In this document: positions 5,902 to 14,861 of the stretch, in pieces | Numbering within the stretch: the stretch's first letter is position 1 | Layout of the letters: each line of letters begins with the position of its first letter | Assembly: GCA_046598525.1 (NCBI GenBank) | Contig: JBKJIJ010000013.1 | Span: forward strand, 1-64,000 | Source of the DNA: Methylotenera_A sp046598525 | GTDB taxonomy: Bacteria > Pseudomonadota > Gammaproteobacteria > Burkholderiales > Methylophilaceae | DNA length: 64,000 bases | Direction: 5' to 3' | Position numbers and translations under genes: made by a program | The notes under the pieces: generated by a model | The model's input: only the letters and a program-made list of their open reading frames with translations | The model's database searches: none | What the model was told of the DNA's origin: nothing

Positions 5902-8409
5902 TCAGTGTGTAACTGGCACATTGGCGTCAGGCGTGACTTCAGCTGCAACGGCTGCAATCTCTACTGTTTTTTCAGCCAACGGCTTTGGAGCACTTTCTAA
6001 AGCCAATTCTAAAACCTGATCTATCCATTTAACTGGATGAATCTGTAACTGACTTTTAATATTATCTGGAATATCGACTAGGTCTTTTACATTCGATTCT
6101 GGAATAAGGACTGTTTTAATGCCGCCGCGATGCGCTGCCAACAACTTCTCTTTAAGTCCGCCAATAGCTAATACTTCACCGCGCAAGGTAATTTCGCCTG
6201 TCATAGCTACGTCAGCACGCGCTGGAATTCCTGTTAACACAGAAACCAATGCGGTGGTAAGCCCAATACCAGCGCTTGGGCCATCTTTTGGCGTTGCGCC
6301 TTCTGGTAAATGGATATGAATATCCTTTTTCTCATAGAAATCTTCTGCAATACCTAAACGCGCGGCGCGACTACGTACCACGCTCATCGCCGCTTGCACA
6401 GATTCTTGCATCACATCACCCAATTTACCCGTGGTGATTGTTTTACCTTTACCCGGCAAAAGCACCGCTTCAATCGTTAGCAACTCGCCACCCACAGATG
6501 TCCAAGCCAAGCCTGTTACTTGCCCCACTTGGTTTTCTTTGGCTGCAATGCCGTAGTCGTAGCGATACACACCTAAATATTTATCTAAATTTTTAGAACT
6601 AATGCTGATTTTTTTGGCTGCAGCAATTGTTTCTATTTTAGTATCGGCATCTGTAACGCGACGTGATTTTTTAGCATTTGTTTGGTTAAGCAATAGTTCT
6701 TTAACTACTTTGCGGCAGATTTTAGCAATTTCTTGCTCTAAACGGCGCACACCCGCTTCACGCGTGTAGTAACGCACAATATCGCGAATAACGGATTCTG
6801 AAATATTGATTTCAGTCGGTTTAAGGCCATGCGTTTTAAGCTCTTTTGGCAATAAATACTTCATGGCAATATTAATTTTTTCGTCTTCGGTATAACCCGC
6901 CAAACGAATAATTTCCATGCGATCTAACAATGGCGCTGGAATATTCATGGTATTAGCCGTTGCCACAAACATCACATCGGATAAATCATATTCCACTTCA
7001 ATGTAGTGATCAGCAAACGTATGGTTTTGCTCAGGATCCAGCACCTCAAGTAGCGCCGATGAAGGATCACCACGCATATCTTGGCCCATTTTATCCACTT
7101 CATCTAGCAAGAATAATGGATTTTTAACGCCAACTTTAGTCATGCTTTGCATGACTTTACCGGGCATTGAGCCAATATAAGTGCGTCTATGGCCGCGAAT
7201 TTCCGCTTCATCACGCACGCCACCTAATGCCATGCGGATAAATTTACGATTAATGGCTTTAGCAATACTTTGGCCAAGCGAAGTTTTACCCACACCAGGC
7301 GGGCCTACTAAGCACAATATTGGCGCTTTTAGCTTACCAACACGCTGTTGCACCGCTAAATACTCCACAATACGTTCTTTTACTTTTTCAAGTCCGTAGT
7401 GATCCGCATCTAAAATATCCATTGCCGTTTGCAAATCTTTACTGATCTTAGTTTTCTTTTTCCAAGGCAAATTAACCAAAGTATCAATATAGTTACGCAC
7501 AACCGATGCTTCAGCCGACATTGGTGACATCATTTTCAGTTTTTTAAGCTCAGCATTCACTTTTGCGTGCGCTTCTTTAGACATGCCCGATTCTTTAATA
7601 CGCTTTTCTAAATCGTCTAATTCGGCATTTTCGTCTTGTTCACCCAACTCTTTTTGGATGGCTTTAACTTGCTCATTTAAATAATACTCGCGCTGACTTT
7701 TTTCCATTTGGCGTTTAACACGGCCACGGATGCGCTTTTCAACCTGCAAGATATCAATTTCGGATTCCATCAAATGCAGCAAATGTTCTAAACGCTCTGT
7801 CACGCTGAGCATTTCCAGAATCTTTTGTTTTTCTTCAAGCTTCAAGGTTAAGTGCGCAGAAATGGTATCAGCCAAACGCCCTGCTTCACTGATTGTAGCC
7901 AGTGAAGTTAAGATTTCTGGTGGAATTTTTTTGTTTAATTTAACGTATTGATCAAACTGCGTAAATACAGTGCGCATCAGCGCTTCTGTTTCGCTATCGT
8001 TTTCAACTGGGTCTGCAATTTTTTCAGCTTTGGCTAAAAAACATTCTTCCGTTTCAATAAACTCTGAAACGCGCACACGATGCAAACCTTCTACCAACAC
8101 TTTTACTGTGCCATCTGGCAGTTTTAGCATTTGCAATACAGTGGCTAGCGTGCCGATTTCATATAAGTCTTCGGCATCTGGTTCATCTTTATTGGCTGAC
8201 TTTTGCGCCACCAATAAAATCTGTTTATTGGTATCTGATGCGATTTCTAACGCTTTAACCGATTTTGCACGCCCAACAAAAAGTGGAATCACTAGATGTG
8301 GGTAAACCACCACGTCGCGCAAAGGCAATAGCGGCATCAAGCCATCTGGCTCATTGCCTTTAGGTTTGATTGCGTCAGGTAAATCATCTGAAAAAGTTTG
8401 TTCTGTCAT
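5902..8409 (-). CDS. lon: ATP-dependent protease Lon
   Basis: An 835-residue cytosolic serine protease of the LonA type, slightly longer than the 784-residue E. coli enzyme owing to an extended N-terminus and an Ala/Glu-rich tail. Domains in order: LonN substrate domain (LMPLLPLRDVVVYPHLVIPLFVG), coiled region, AAA+ module with Walker A GPPGVGKTSLG near residue 370 and Walker B FLLDEVDKM, then the protease domain with Ser in PKDGPSAGIGLT (about residue 700) and its partner Lys in GGLKEKLLAAHRGG. It degrades damaged and short-lived regulatory proteins. It lies between clpX and hupB, the conserved order, and a heat-shock-type promoter precedes it. Confidence 0.98.
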   Translation of the reverse strand: MTEQTFSDDLPDAIKPKGNEPDGLMPLLPLRDVVVYPHLVIPLFVGRAKSVKALEIASDTNKQILLVAQKSANKDEPDAEDLYEIGTLATVLQMLKLPDGTVKVLVEGLHRVRVSEFIETEECFLAKAEKIADPVENDSETEALMRTVFTQFDQYVKLNKKIPPEILTSLATISEAGRLADTISAHLTLKLEEKQKILEMLSVTERLEHLLHLMESEIDILQVEKRIRGRVKRQMEKSQREYYLNEQVKAIQKELGEQDENAELDDLEKRIKESGMSKEAHAKVNAELKKLKMMSPMSAEASVVRNYIDTLVNLPWKKKTKISKDLQTAMDILDADHYGLEKVKERIVEYLAVQQRVGKLKAPILCLVGPPGVGKTSLGQSIAKAINRKFIRMALGGVRDEAEIRGHRRTYIGSMPGKVMQSMTKVGVKNPLFLLDEVDKMGQDMRGDPSSALLEVLDPEQNHTFADHYIEVEYDLSDVMFVATANTMNIPAPLLDRMEIIRLAGYTEDEKINIAMKYLLPKELKTHGLKPTEINISESVIRDIVRYYTREAGVRRLEQEIAKICRKVVKELLLNQTNAKKSRRVTDADTKIETIAAAKKISISSKNLDKYLGVYRYDYGIAAKENQVGQVTGLAWTSVGGELLTIEAVLLPGKGKTITTGKLGDVMQESVQAAMSVVRSRAARLGIAEDFYEKKDIHIHLPEGATPKDGPSAGIGLTTALVSVLTGIPARADVAMTGEITLRGEVLAIGGLKEKLLAAHRGGIKTVLIPESNVKDLVDIPDNIKSQLQIHPVKWIDQVLELALESAPKPLAEKTVEIAAVAAEVTPDANVPVTH

Positions 8410-8466
8410 AAAATACTTTCAAGGTCGCATAGACACATAGTTAAGCAGGCAAGCTGCCTATGCTAT

Positions 8467-8496
8467 TAGGTTGGGAACATACTTTGATAGTTCAAG
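8467..8496 (-). promoter_or_regulatory. Sigma32 (RpoH)-like heat-shock promoter of lon
   Basis: On the minus strand TATCACCCTTGAA provides a near-consensus RpoH -35 element (CTTGAA at 8491-8496). It is followed after 15 bp by CCCAACCTA (8467-8475), resembling the CCCCATnTA -10 element. It lies 58 bp upstream of the lon start, fitting heat-shock control of Lon. Prediction by pattern only. Confidence 0.6.
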
Positions 8497-8510
8497 GGTG
8501 ATAATGAAAT

Positions 8511-8561
8511 AAATCGTTTATATTCGATTAATATGGGTGTATTAATGACTATAAACGACTT
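8511..8561. repeat. Long nested inverted repeat upstream of lon
   Basis: AAATCGTTTATA (8511-8522) is the reverse complement, with one mismatch, of 8550-8561. Inside it attaata (8527-8533) pairs with tattaat (8540-8546). It lies just upstream of the lon heat-shock promoter and could be a transcription stop for clpX, an operator or a cruciform. Confidence 0.55.
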
Positions 8562-8578
8562 ATATTTATTTGCAATAG

Positions 8579-8597
8579 CCCTGTGGAGGGCACAGGG
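8579..8597 (-). terminator. Hairpin after clpX, weak terminator candidate
   Basis: CCCTGTG (8579-8585) pairs with CACAGGG (8591-8597) around a 5-nt loop, 28 bp after the clpX stop. There is no T-tract after it, so it may only be an RNA-stabilising stem. Confidence 0.35.
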
Positions 8598-8624
8598 TAA
8601 TTAACGTTAGCGGAAAATCAATCG

Positions 8625-9923
8625 TTAACTGGCCGACTCCGCTTTTTTTGGTGTGTCTTGAAAAATCATCAAGGGCTGTGATTCGCCTTTGATGGTGCCT
8701 TCATCAATCACCACTTTGCTTAAGTTTTCAATTGATGGTAGGTCATACATCACTTCAAGCAATGAATGCTCTAAAATTGAACGCAAACCACGCGCACCTG
8801 TTTTGCGTTCTAACGCTTTTTTGGCGATTAATAGCAAGGCTGACTCTCTAAACTCAAGGTCTACGCCTTCCATTTTAAACAGCTTCATATATTGCTTGGT
8901 TAATGCATTTTTTGGCTCAACCAAAATAGTCATTAAAGCCGCTTCGTCTAATGATTCAAGCGTTGCAACGACTGGCAAGCGGCCGATAAACTCAGGAATC
9001 AAGCCAAATTTAATTAAATCTTCCGGCTCTACATCGCGCAATACAGCGCCTACTTCGCGCATATCGTCTTTGCTTTTTACTTCAGCGCCAAAGCCAATGC
9101 CACCTTTTTCAGAGCGTCTGCGAATCACTTTATCTAAGCCATCAAACGCGCCACCGCAAATAAACAAAATATTGGTGGTATCTAATTGCACAAACTCTTG
9201 GTTTGGATGTTTGCGGCCACCTTGTGGCGGCACAGATGCTATCGTACCTTCGATTAGTTTAAGCAACGCTTGCTGTACACCCTCGCCTGATACATCGCGG
9301 GTGATTGATGGGTTGTCTGATTTACGTGAAATTTTATCCACTTCATCAATATAAACGATACCGCGTTGGGCTTTTTCAACGTCGTAATCACATTTTTGCA
9401 ATAATTTTTGCATAATGTTTTCAACGTCTTCACCGACATAACCGGCTTCGGTTAATGTGGTTGCATCGGCCATCACAAATGGCACATCTAACATGCGCGC
9501 CAATGTTTGCGCTAACAATGTTTTACCTGAACCAGTCGGGCCAATCAGTAAAATATTACTTTTCTGAATTTCAACATCGTCTTGGCTAACATTTTTAGAG
9601 CTGGTATTTTGTGAAATATGGTTGTGACCAAGACGTTTATAATGGTTATACACCGCTACAGAAAGATTCTTTTTAGCTTGGGTTTGACCAATCACGTATT
9701 GATCTAAAATCGCGCAGATTTCTTGCGGCGTAGGCAACGATTTATCGGTCGTTTTAATATCGCTTAAACTTTGCACTTCCTCTTTAATGATGTCGTTGCA
9801 TAAATCAACGCATTCATCACAGATAAACACAGACGGACCTGCAATTAGCTTTTTAACTTCGTGCTGGCTTTTGCCGCAAAAAGAGCAATACAGTAATTTT
9901 TCACCTTCGGCTTTAGTCGCCAT
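8625..9923 (-). CDS. clpX: ClpX, ATPase subunit of the ClpXP protease
   Basis: A 432-residue AAA+ unfoldase that recognises tagged proteins and feeds them into ClpP. The N-terminal zinc-binding domain has its four cysteines (LYCSFCGKSQ, then VFICDECVDLC). The AAA+ core has Walker A GPTGSGKTLLAQ, Walker B IVYIDEVDKI, the pore loop GYVGEDVE, and sensor and RKH-type segments near the middle (GGRKHPNQ). The IGF loop that docks to ClpP is present as GIGFGAEV. Length matches the family. It is 83 bp from clpP in the tig-clpP-clpX order. Confidence 0.98.
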   Translation of the reverse strand: MATKAEGEKLLYCSFCGKSQHEVKKLIAGPSVFICDECVDLCNDIIKEEVQSLSDIKTTDKSLPTPQEICAILDQYVIGQTQAKKNLSVAVYNHYKRLGHNHISQNTSSKNVSQDDVEIQKSNILLIGPTGSGKTLLAQTLARMLDVPFVMADATTLTEAGYVGEDVENIMQKLLQKCDYDVEKAQRGIVYIDEVDKISRKSDNPSITRDVSGEGVQQALLKLIEGTIASVPPQGGRKHPNQEFVQLDTTNILFICGGAFDGLDKVIRRRSEKGGIGFGAEVKSKDDMREVGAVLRDVEPEDLIKFGLIPEFIGRLPVVATLESLDEAALMTILVEPKNALTKQYMKLFKMEGVDLEFRESALLLIAKKALERKTGARGLRSILEHSLLEVMYDLPSIENLSKVVIDEGTIKGESQPLMIFQDTPKKAESAS

Positions 9924-10006
9924 TCAACATCCCTAACCCAACTAACTTGTTACTTTAAAAATAATTTCTAGTTACCACTTTTTTAACACTTTAAAGCGCA
10001 AACACC

Positions 10007-10678
10007 CTAAACAGCTGGCGTACGCGTTTCAATCATTTTATCAATCATGCCATATTCAACCGATTGTTCTGCGCTCATAAAGTTATCACGCTCAGTATCG
10101 CGGTCAATTTCTTTAGCCGTTTTACCTGTGTGATGCGCCAAAATCGCATTTAACTTACCACGCAAATATAAAATTTCTTTAGCATGAATTTCAATATCCG
10201 TTGATTGGCCTGAAAAACCACCAGATGGCTGATGAATCATTATGCGCGAATTGGGCAAACTAAAACGTTTACCTTTTGCGCCAGCTGCCAACAAAAATGC
10301 ACCCATACTAGCCGCTTGACCAATACAAAGTGTACTTACATCAGGCTTGATAAACTGCATGGTGTCATAAATTGACATGCCTGCCGTTACCGAACCGCCT
10401 GGTGAGTTAATGTACAAAGAAATATCTTTATCTGGATTTTCAGCCTCAAGAAAAAGCAATTGAGCCACCACCAAATTGGCAGTCATGTCATTAACGGGAC
10501 CGACCAAAAAAATGACGCGTTCTTTTAATAAGCGTGAATAAATATCATACGAACGCTCGCCACGGCCGCTTTGCTCCACCACCATTGGAATTAAACCCAA
10601 ACCTTGCGGTTCCAAGTTGTTACTTGCATTCATGTTGTTACTTGTATTCACATTAAAATCACTTATATTATTGAACAT
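10007..10678 (-). CDS. clpP: ClpP, proteolytic subunit
   Basis: A 223-residue serine protease forming the ClpXP chamber. The catalytic triad is visible: Ser in GQAASMGAFLLAAG, His in SRIMIHQPSGG and Asp in RDTERDNFMS. The start is uncertain: the Asn-rich beginning (FNNISDFNVNTSNNMNASNN) contains an internal ATG, and the conserved part begins at LGLIPMVVEQSGRGERSYDIYS. The Asn-rich part is encoded by an 18-bp tandem duplication (10616-10651). It lies 43 bp after tig and before clpX, as usual. Confidence 0.97.
   Translation of the reverse strand: MFNNISDFNVNTSNNMNASNNLEPQGLGLIPMVVEQSGRGERSYDIYSRLLKERVIFLVGPVNDMTANLVVAQLLFLEAENPDKDISLYINSPGGSVTAGMSIYDTMQFIKPDVSTLCIGQAASMGAFLLAAGAKGKRFSLPNSRIMIHQPSGGFSGQSTDIEIHAKEILYLRGKLNAILAHHTGKTAKEIDRDTERDNFMSAEQSVEYGMIDKMIETRTPAV
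10616..10651 (-). repeat. 18-bp tandem duplication at the 5' end of clpP
   Basis: Two adjacent 18-bp units (plus strand gttgttacttgcattcat, then gttgttacttgtattcac) match at 16 of 18 positions. They encode the repeated TSNN/ASNN of the ClpP N-terminus, or lie upstream of the true start if translation begins at the inner ATG. Confidence 0.75.
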
Positions 10679-10721
10679 GCTGTTTGCTAACCCTAATTTA
10701 TACGCTATTACTTTTTATGAC

Positions 10722-12026
10722 CTATTGACCAGCCATTAATTCATCAAACTTGATTTTTTTGGCCGTTACTTTTGCTTTGTCTAGTACCCAATTTACAGCG
10801 TTTTCTTCGGTAGCTAAAGCGGCTGGTTCATCTAAGCGTTTAACATCGGCATAATACCAACTCACTAATTCGCTTGGTTTTTCAAAGCTTTGCGCAAACG
10901 TATCAACCATTGCGCGCACTTGGTCTGCCGATGCTTGCAAGTTATTGCTATTCACTAATTCGCTTAAAATTAAGCGTAATGCAGTGCTACGTTTAGCTTG
11001 CTCTTCAAACATGGCTGGCTCTAATTGAATCGCTTTAGGATCCATGCCGCGTTGTTGAAGATTTTGCGCCGTTTGTTGCATCATGCGATTAATTTCAGCA
11101 TTTACTAAGGCTTTTGGAGTTTCAATATCTGAATCCGCCACAAGTGCTTGAAATACTTGTTCTTTTACGCGCGCTTTTAAACGTTTTTCAACTTCTTGTT
11201 CTAAGCTTGCTTTAATTTCGGCTTGCATTTTTTTAACGTCGCCATCATCAATGCCTAAGCTTTTAGCAAATTCAGCATCAATTTCTGGCAATACTGGCTG
11301 AGAAACTTGATTGTACGTAACCGCATAACTCACTGTTTTACCGGCTAGTTGCGTTGGGTTATGGTCTGCTGGGTAGCTAATTTCAAACACTTTAGTAGCG
11401 CCTGTTTTACCGCCCGCTAAATGGTCATCAAATTCGGCAATACGACCTGGTTCGCCTAAAACTAAATCAATGCCTGTTTCGCCAGTACTTTCAACTTGCT
11501 GGCCGTCAATACTAGCAACCAATACCACATTAATTTGGTCACCTTTTTTAGCCGCGCGTTTTACCGGCTCAAATGTAACACGTTGTTTTACCAGCACTTC
11601 TAATGTTTTTTCAACATCCGCTTCAGATACTTCTAAAGTAGGCTTTTCGATTTTAAGTTTACTTAAATCGTTTAATTTCACTTCAGGAAACACTTCAAAT
11701 GTGGCGGTATACTCAAAATCGGTCGCCGCTTCAGCAAAAGGTTTGTGCTCAATATTAGGAAAACCGGCAACGCGCAATTTATTTTCTTGCACGGCGCTGC
11801 CAAAACTTGTTTCAACCGCTTGAGAGTAAACCTCATCGCGCACTTGATCACCATAATGCTGATTAACCAAGCCAATTGGCGCTTTGCCCGGCCTAAAACC
11901 AGAAAATTTAGCCGTACGGGAGATTTGCGTCAGCCTTTGTTTAATCTGGCCTTCAAGCGGTGCCAACGGTACTTTAACTGTTATGCGACGTTCTAAGTTG
12001 CTGATTGTTTCGAGCGATGCTGCCAT
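10722..12026 (-). CDS. tig: Trigger factor, ribosome-associated chaperone and peptidyl-prolyl isomerase
   Basis: A 434-residue protein (E. coli 432). The N-terminal ribosome-binding domain has the signature FSGFRPGKAP. The central FKBP-type isomerase domain is about residues 155-245 (KKGDQINVVLVASIDG, FDDHLAGGKTG). The C-terminal helical arms follow, ending in KIKFDELMAGQ. It shelters nascent chains at the ribosome exit. It is the first gene of tig-clpP-clpX and is preceded by a 283-bp AT-rich gap that should hold the operon promoter, though I cannot pick one confidently. Confidence 0.98.
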   Translation of the reverse strand: MAASLETISNLERRITVKVPLAPLEGQIKQRLTQISRTAKFSGFRPGKAPIGLVNQHYGDQVRDEVYSQAVETSFGSAVQENKLRVAGFPNIEHKPFAEAATDFEYTATFEVFPEVKLNDLSKLKIEKPTLEVSEADVEKTLEVLVKQRVTFEPVKRAAKKGDQINVVLVASIDGQQVESTGETGIDLVLGEPGRIAEFDDHLAGGKTGATKVFEISYPADHNPTQLAGKTVSYAVTYNQVSQPVLPEIDAEFAKSLGIDDGDVKKMQAEIKASLEQEVEKRLKARVKEQVFQALVADSDIETPKALVNAEINRMMQQTAQNLQQRGMDPKAIQLEPAMFEEQAKRSTALRLILSELVNSNNLQASADQVRAMVDTFAQSFEKPSELVSWYYADVKRLDEPAALATEENAVNWVLDKAKVTAKKIKFDELMAGQ

Positions 12027-12309
12027 GTTGCAATTCCTGTAAAAGTGTCACCTAAATGAGTTAAGCAACGATTAATGGTTAAAAAGTTAAGACTTAAAAG
12101 TGTGGATTCAGTTTTAATAAAATCCTATTTAAACTTAAGCTTAATTGTTTAATTAAATCTTACTTTTAAGCAAAATTTAACCGTGTTGAGATAATAAAAT
12201 AGCCTTGAAATATATCACATACTAGGTTTGAAATAAACGAATTTAAATCATATACATGATTATTGACGCCATTATCGTCTACTTTAAAATCACTGACTAA
12301 AGACATTAA

Positions 12310-13491
12310 TTAAAAACGTAAATCAGCCTTCAAATCATCCTCATGCTCTAATCCCACCGCTATTCTGACTAAATTATCGCTAATGCCTGCTTCTAATCTC
12401 GCCTCAGCCGTAATGCGACTGTGCGTTGTAGTGGCGGGATGCGTAATCGTACTTTTTGCATCACCTAAATTGGCGGTAATTGAGATTAACTCAGTTGCAT
12501 CAATTAAGGCCCAAGCCGCTTCTTGTTTGGTTTGACCGGCTTTTGGCTTTACTTCAAAACTCACAATACCGCCGCCGCTTAGCTGTTGCCTCATGGCTAA
12601 AGCGTGCTGCGGATGAGAGGCCAAGCCGGGGTAAAAAACGCGCGCCACTTGCGCTTGCGATTCTAACCAAGTGGCTAAGGCTAAGGCTTTGCGCGCATGT
12701 GCTTCCATGCGAATATGCAGCGTTTCTAGGCCTTTTAAAAACACCCAAGCATTAAAAGCGCTCATGGTCACGCCGGCAGTGCGCAAAAATCCATATACGG
12801 GTTCCATTAAGGCTTTAGTGCCAAGCACAGCGCCGCCCAAGCATCTGCCCTGCCCATCAATATATTTGGTGGCAGAATGAATAATGATATCGGCGCCTAA
12901 ATCTAGCGGTTTTTGAATCGCTGGCGTGCAAAAGCAATTATCCACCACCAAATAGGCATTGGCCTGATGGGCAATATCGGCTAAAAGTTGAATGTCGCAC
13001 ACTTCTGTTAATGGATTGGATGGCGTTTCAACAAAAAATAATTTGGTTTTAGGCGTAATAGCCGCTTGCCATTCAGCCGGATTAGTCAATGACACGAATG
13101 TTACTTCTAAACCCCAACGTTTAAGAATATTGCCAAACAGCTGCACACTTGTACCAAAAACGCTGCGCGATGCTACAACGTGATCACCCGCGTTGCACAA
13201 ACCCATTACGCAAGCCAATATGGCTGACATGCCGCTGGACGTAGCTACGCACTGCTCTGCGCCTTCTAGCGCGGCTAGTTTGTTTTGAAACATGGTGACC
13301 GTTGGGTTAGTAAATCGCGAATAAATATTACCGGGCTCTGTGCCGCCAAAGCGCGCGGCGGCTTGTGCTGAGTTTTTAAATTTAAAGCTGGAATTTAAAA
13401 ACAATGCCTCTGAATTTTCACCAAATTCAGTCGTTTCGGTGCCAGCACGCACGCTTAATGTCTCAGGATGATAGGTTTTGATGGTCGTCAT
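12310..13491 (-). CDS. metZ: O-succinylhomoserine sulfhydrylase (MetZ)
   Basis: A 393-residue PLP enzyme of the Cys/Met gamma-family, making homocysteine from O-succinylhomoserine and sulfide (direct sulfhydrylation route to methionine). The PLP lysine lies in IIHSATKYIDGQGRCLGG, and the Asp binding the pyridine nitrogen in LVVDNCFCTPA. It has the usual GTEPGNIYSRFTNPT and SITANLGDAKSTITHPATTTH motifs. ATG 13491 is chosen; the longer frame starts at a TTG lying in an 18-bp repeat and lacks a ribosome site. Upstream sit a terminator, a SAM-II riboswitch and a promoter, so the gene is expected to shut off when S-adenosylmethionine is plentiful. Confidence 0.95.
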   Translation of the reverse strand: MTTIKTYHPETLSVRAGTETTEFGENSEALFLNSSFKFKNSAQAAARFGGTEPGNIYSRFTNPTVTMFQNKLAALEGAEQCVATSSGMSAILACVMGLCNAGDHVVASRSVFGTSVQLFGNILKRWGLEVTFVSLTNPAEWQAAITPKTKLFFVETPSNPLTEVCDIQLLADIAHQANAYLVVDNCFCTPAIQKPLDLGADIIIHSATKYIDGQGRCLGGAVLGTKALMEPVYGFLRTAGVTMSAFNAWVFLKGLETLHIRMEAHARKALALATWLESQAQVARVFYPGLASHPQHALAMRQQLSGGGIVSFEVKPKAGQTKQEAAWALIDATELISITANLGDAKSTITHPATTTHSRITAEARLEAGISDNLVRIAVGLEHEDDLKADLRF

Positions 13492-13510
13492 AATGTCTGT
13501 TAAATCACTT

Positions 13511-13544
13511 TTATGGTGTGGCAAATTTTTATGGTGTGGCAAAT
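13511..13544 (-). repeat. 18-bp tandem repeat in the metZ leader
   Basis: The word ttatggtgtggcaaat occurs at 13511-13526 and 13529-13544, period 18 bp, between the attenuator terminator and the metZ start codon. Confidence 0.8.
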
Positions 13545-13555
13545 ATTGGGGCGTT

Positions 13556-13597
13556 AAAAAACCCGAGTTAGCTAAAGAATAAGCTAAAACGGGTTTT
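13556..13597 (-). terminator. Intrinsic terminator of the metZ riboswitch
   Basis: On the minus strand AAAACCCG (13590-13597) pairs with CGGGTTTT (13558-13565), followed by further T. It starts 6 nt after the SAM-II aptamer. The loop contains CTTTAGC (13571-13577), complementary to the conserved GCTAAAG at the aptamer 3' end, giving a possible antiterminator pairing. Confidence 0.85.
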
Positions 13598-13603
13598 GGC
13601 TCT

Positions 13604-13681
13604 CGCTTTAGCAGGATTTATTATGCGCCCGCAAGCTGAGTAAGGCTTTGTTTAATATTGGCCACTCAAATCAGCGCAATT
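13604..13681 (-). promoter_or_regulatory. SAM-II (SAM-alpha) riboswitch aptamer upstream of metZ
   Basis: The minus strand shows the SAM-II consensus parts in order: TGCGC-TGATTTG (P1 5' side and conserved GAUUUG), a variable hairpin (GAGTGGC with GCCTTACTC), GCTTGC, then GCGCA (P1 3' side), and TAATAAATCCTGCTAAAG, matching the conserved AAA..GCUAAA end. P1 pairs TGCGC with GCGCA exactly. SAM-II binds S-adenosylmethionine through an H-type pseudoknot and is known mainly upstream of met genes in Proteobacteria. Placement directly before metZ, after a promoter and before a terminator, supports the call. Confidence 0.9.
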
Positions 13682-13683
13682 CC

Positions 13684-13712
13684 ATTTAACGCTCTTAACA
13701 TAACGTTGTCAA
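13684..13712 (-). promoter_or_regulatory. Sigma70 promoter of the metZ riboswitch transcript
   Basis: A perfect TTGACA (13707-13712) and TTAAAT (13684-13689) with 17-bp spacing on the minus strand. Transcription would begin near 13677-13679, that is at the first bases of the aptamer. The -35 box lies inside the last codons of wecE. Confidence 0.8.
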
Positions 13713-14861
13713 GCACATTACTAATAAAAAAAAACCGGACAACAACTTTGTACCCAGCACCTTTAACACTTCACTTTGTTGCTTACCCAATCCTACCCAC
13801 AAAGGCAGGCGTAATAAGCGTTCTGACAACTGATCAGTTTGTTTAAGCTCACCATGAGCGCGCGCAAATTGCTTGCCAGCAGGCGCATTATGTAAAGGTA
13901 TATAGTGGAATACAGGATGAATATCTTGCTTTTTGAATTTTTTAATCAGCTCAGTACGTTGCTTTAGCGAGTTCAGCAAAATATAGTACATATGCGCGTT
14001 ATGTTGACACTCGGCAGGAATAATTGGTCGTCTTAAATCGCCTTTTTGCTCAAGCTCAGCTAAAGATTCATGATAAATATTCCAAACATCCAAGCGTTTT
14101 TGCGTAATTTCATGCGCTTTTTCAAGTTGCGCCAATAAAAACGCAGCCGTATCTTCGCCTGGTAAATAAGATGAGCCTATATCTTGCCAAGTGTATTTAT
14201 CTACTTGCCCGCGATAAAATTGGCTACGATTAGTGCCTTTTTCGCGAATAATTTCTGCGCGCGCGGCAAATTTTTCATCATTAATCAGTATGGCGCCGCC
14301 CTCACCTGAAATAATATTTTTTGTCTCATGAAAAGAATAAGCGCCAATATGACCAATAGAGCCAAGCGCGCGGCCTTTGTAAGAAGCCATTACACCCTGC
14401 GCGGCATCTTCAATCACCAACAAATTATGCTTTTTGGCAATTTGCATAATAGTGTCCATCTCACAACCAACGCCTGCGTAATGCACAGGCGCAATCGCCT
14501 TGGTGCGCGGTGTAATCGCGGCTTCAATCAATGTTTCGTCAATATTTAATGTGTCAGCACGAATATCCACAAAAACCGGCACACCGCCACGCAATACAAA
14601 TGCGTTGGCGGTTGATACGAATGTGTAGGAAGGCATAATGATTTCATCACCTGGCTGAATATCCGCCAGTAATGCCGCCATTTCTAAAGCTGCAGTGCAT
14701 GAATGTGTGATGAGCGCTTTACGCGTTTGCGTTTGCGCTTCTAGCCATTGGCTGGCTTTAAATGTAAATACACCATCGCCAGAAAGATTGCCATTTTCAT
14801 GCGATTGGCGAATGTATTCAAGCTCGTTACCTTTCAGGTATATTTTATTAAATGGAATCAT
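13695..14861 (-). CDS. wecE: dTDP-4-amino-4,6-dideoxygalactose transaminase (WecE/RffA-type)
   Basis: A 388-residue DegT/DnrJ/EryC1 aminotransferase that converts dTDP-4-keto-6-deoxyglucose to the 4-amino sugar used in surface polysaccharides. It starts MIPFNKIYLKGNELEYI, typical of WecE. The PLP lysine is in SFHETKNIISGEGGA, and the PLP-contacting Asp in VIEDAAQGVMASYKG. The family is about 376 residues; here the C-terminus carries a hydrophobic tail (FFLLVMCLTTLC) that follows a run of nine T. One T fewer would end the protein about nine residues earlier, so the tail may be a slippage artefact. No other amino-sugar gene is nearby. Confidence 0.88.
   Translation of the reverse strand: MIPFNKIYLKGNELEYIRQSHENGNLSGDGVFTFKASQWLEAQTQTRKALITHSCTAALEMAALLADIQPGDEIIMPSYTFVSTANAFVLRGGVPVFVDIRADTLNIDETLIEAAITPRTKAIAPVHYAGVGCEMDTIMQIAKKHNLLVIEDAAQGVMASYKGRALGSIGHIGAYSFHETKNIISGEGGAILINDEKFAARAEIIREKGTNRSQFYRGQVDKYTWQDIGSSYLPGEDTAAFLLAQLEKAHEITQKRLDVWNIYHESLAELEQKGDLRRPIIPAECQHNAHMYYILLNSLKQRTELIKKFKKQDIHPVFHYIPLHNAPAGKQFARAHGELKQTDQLSERLLRLPLWVGLGKQQSEVLKVLGTKLLSGFFLLVMCLTTLC

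Noticed and set aside
8689..9354. 221-residue plus-strand frame opposite clpX
   Set aside because: Antisense shadow of an intact, highly conserved gene.
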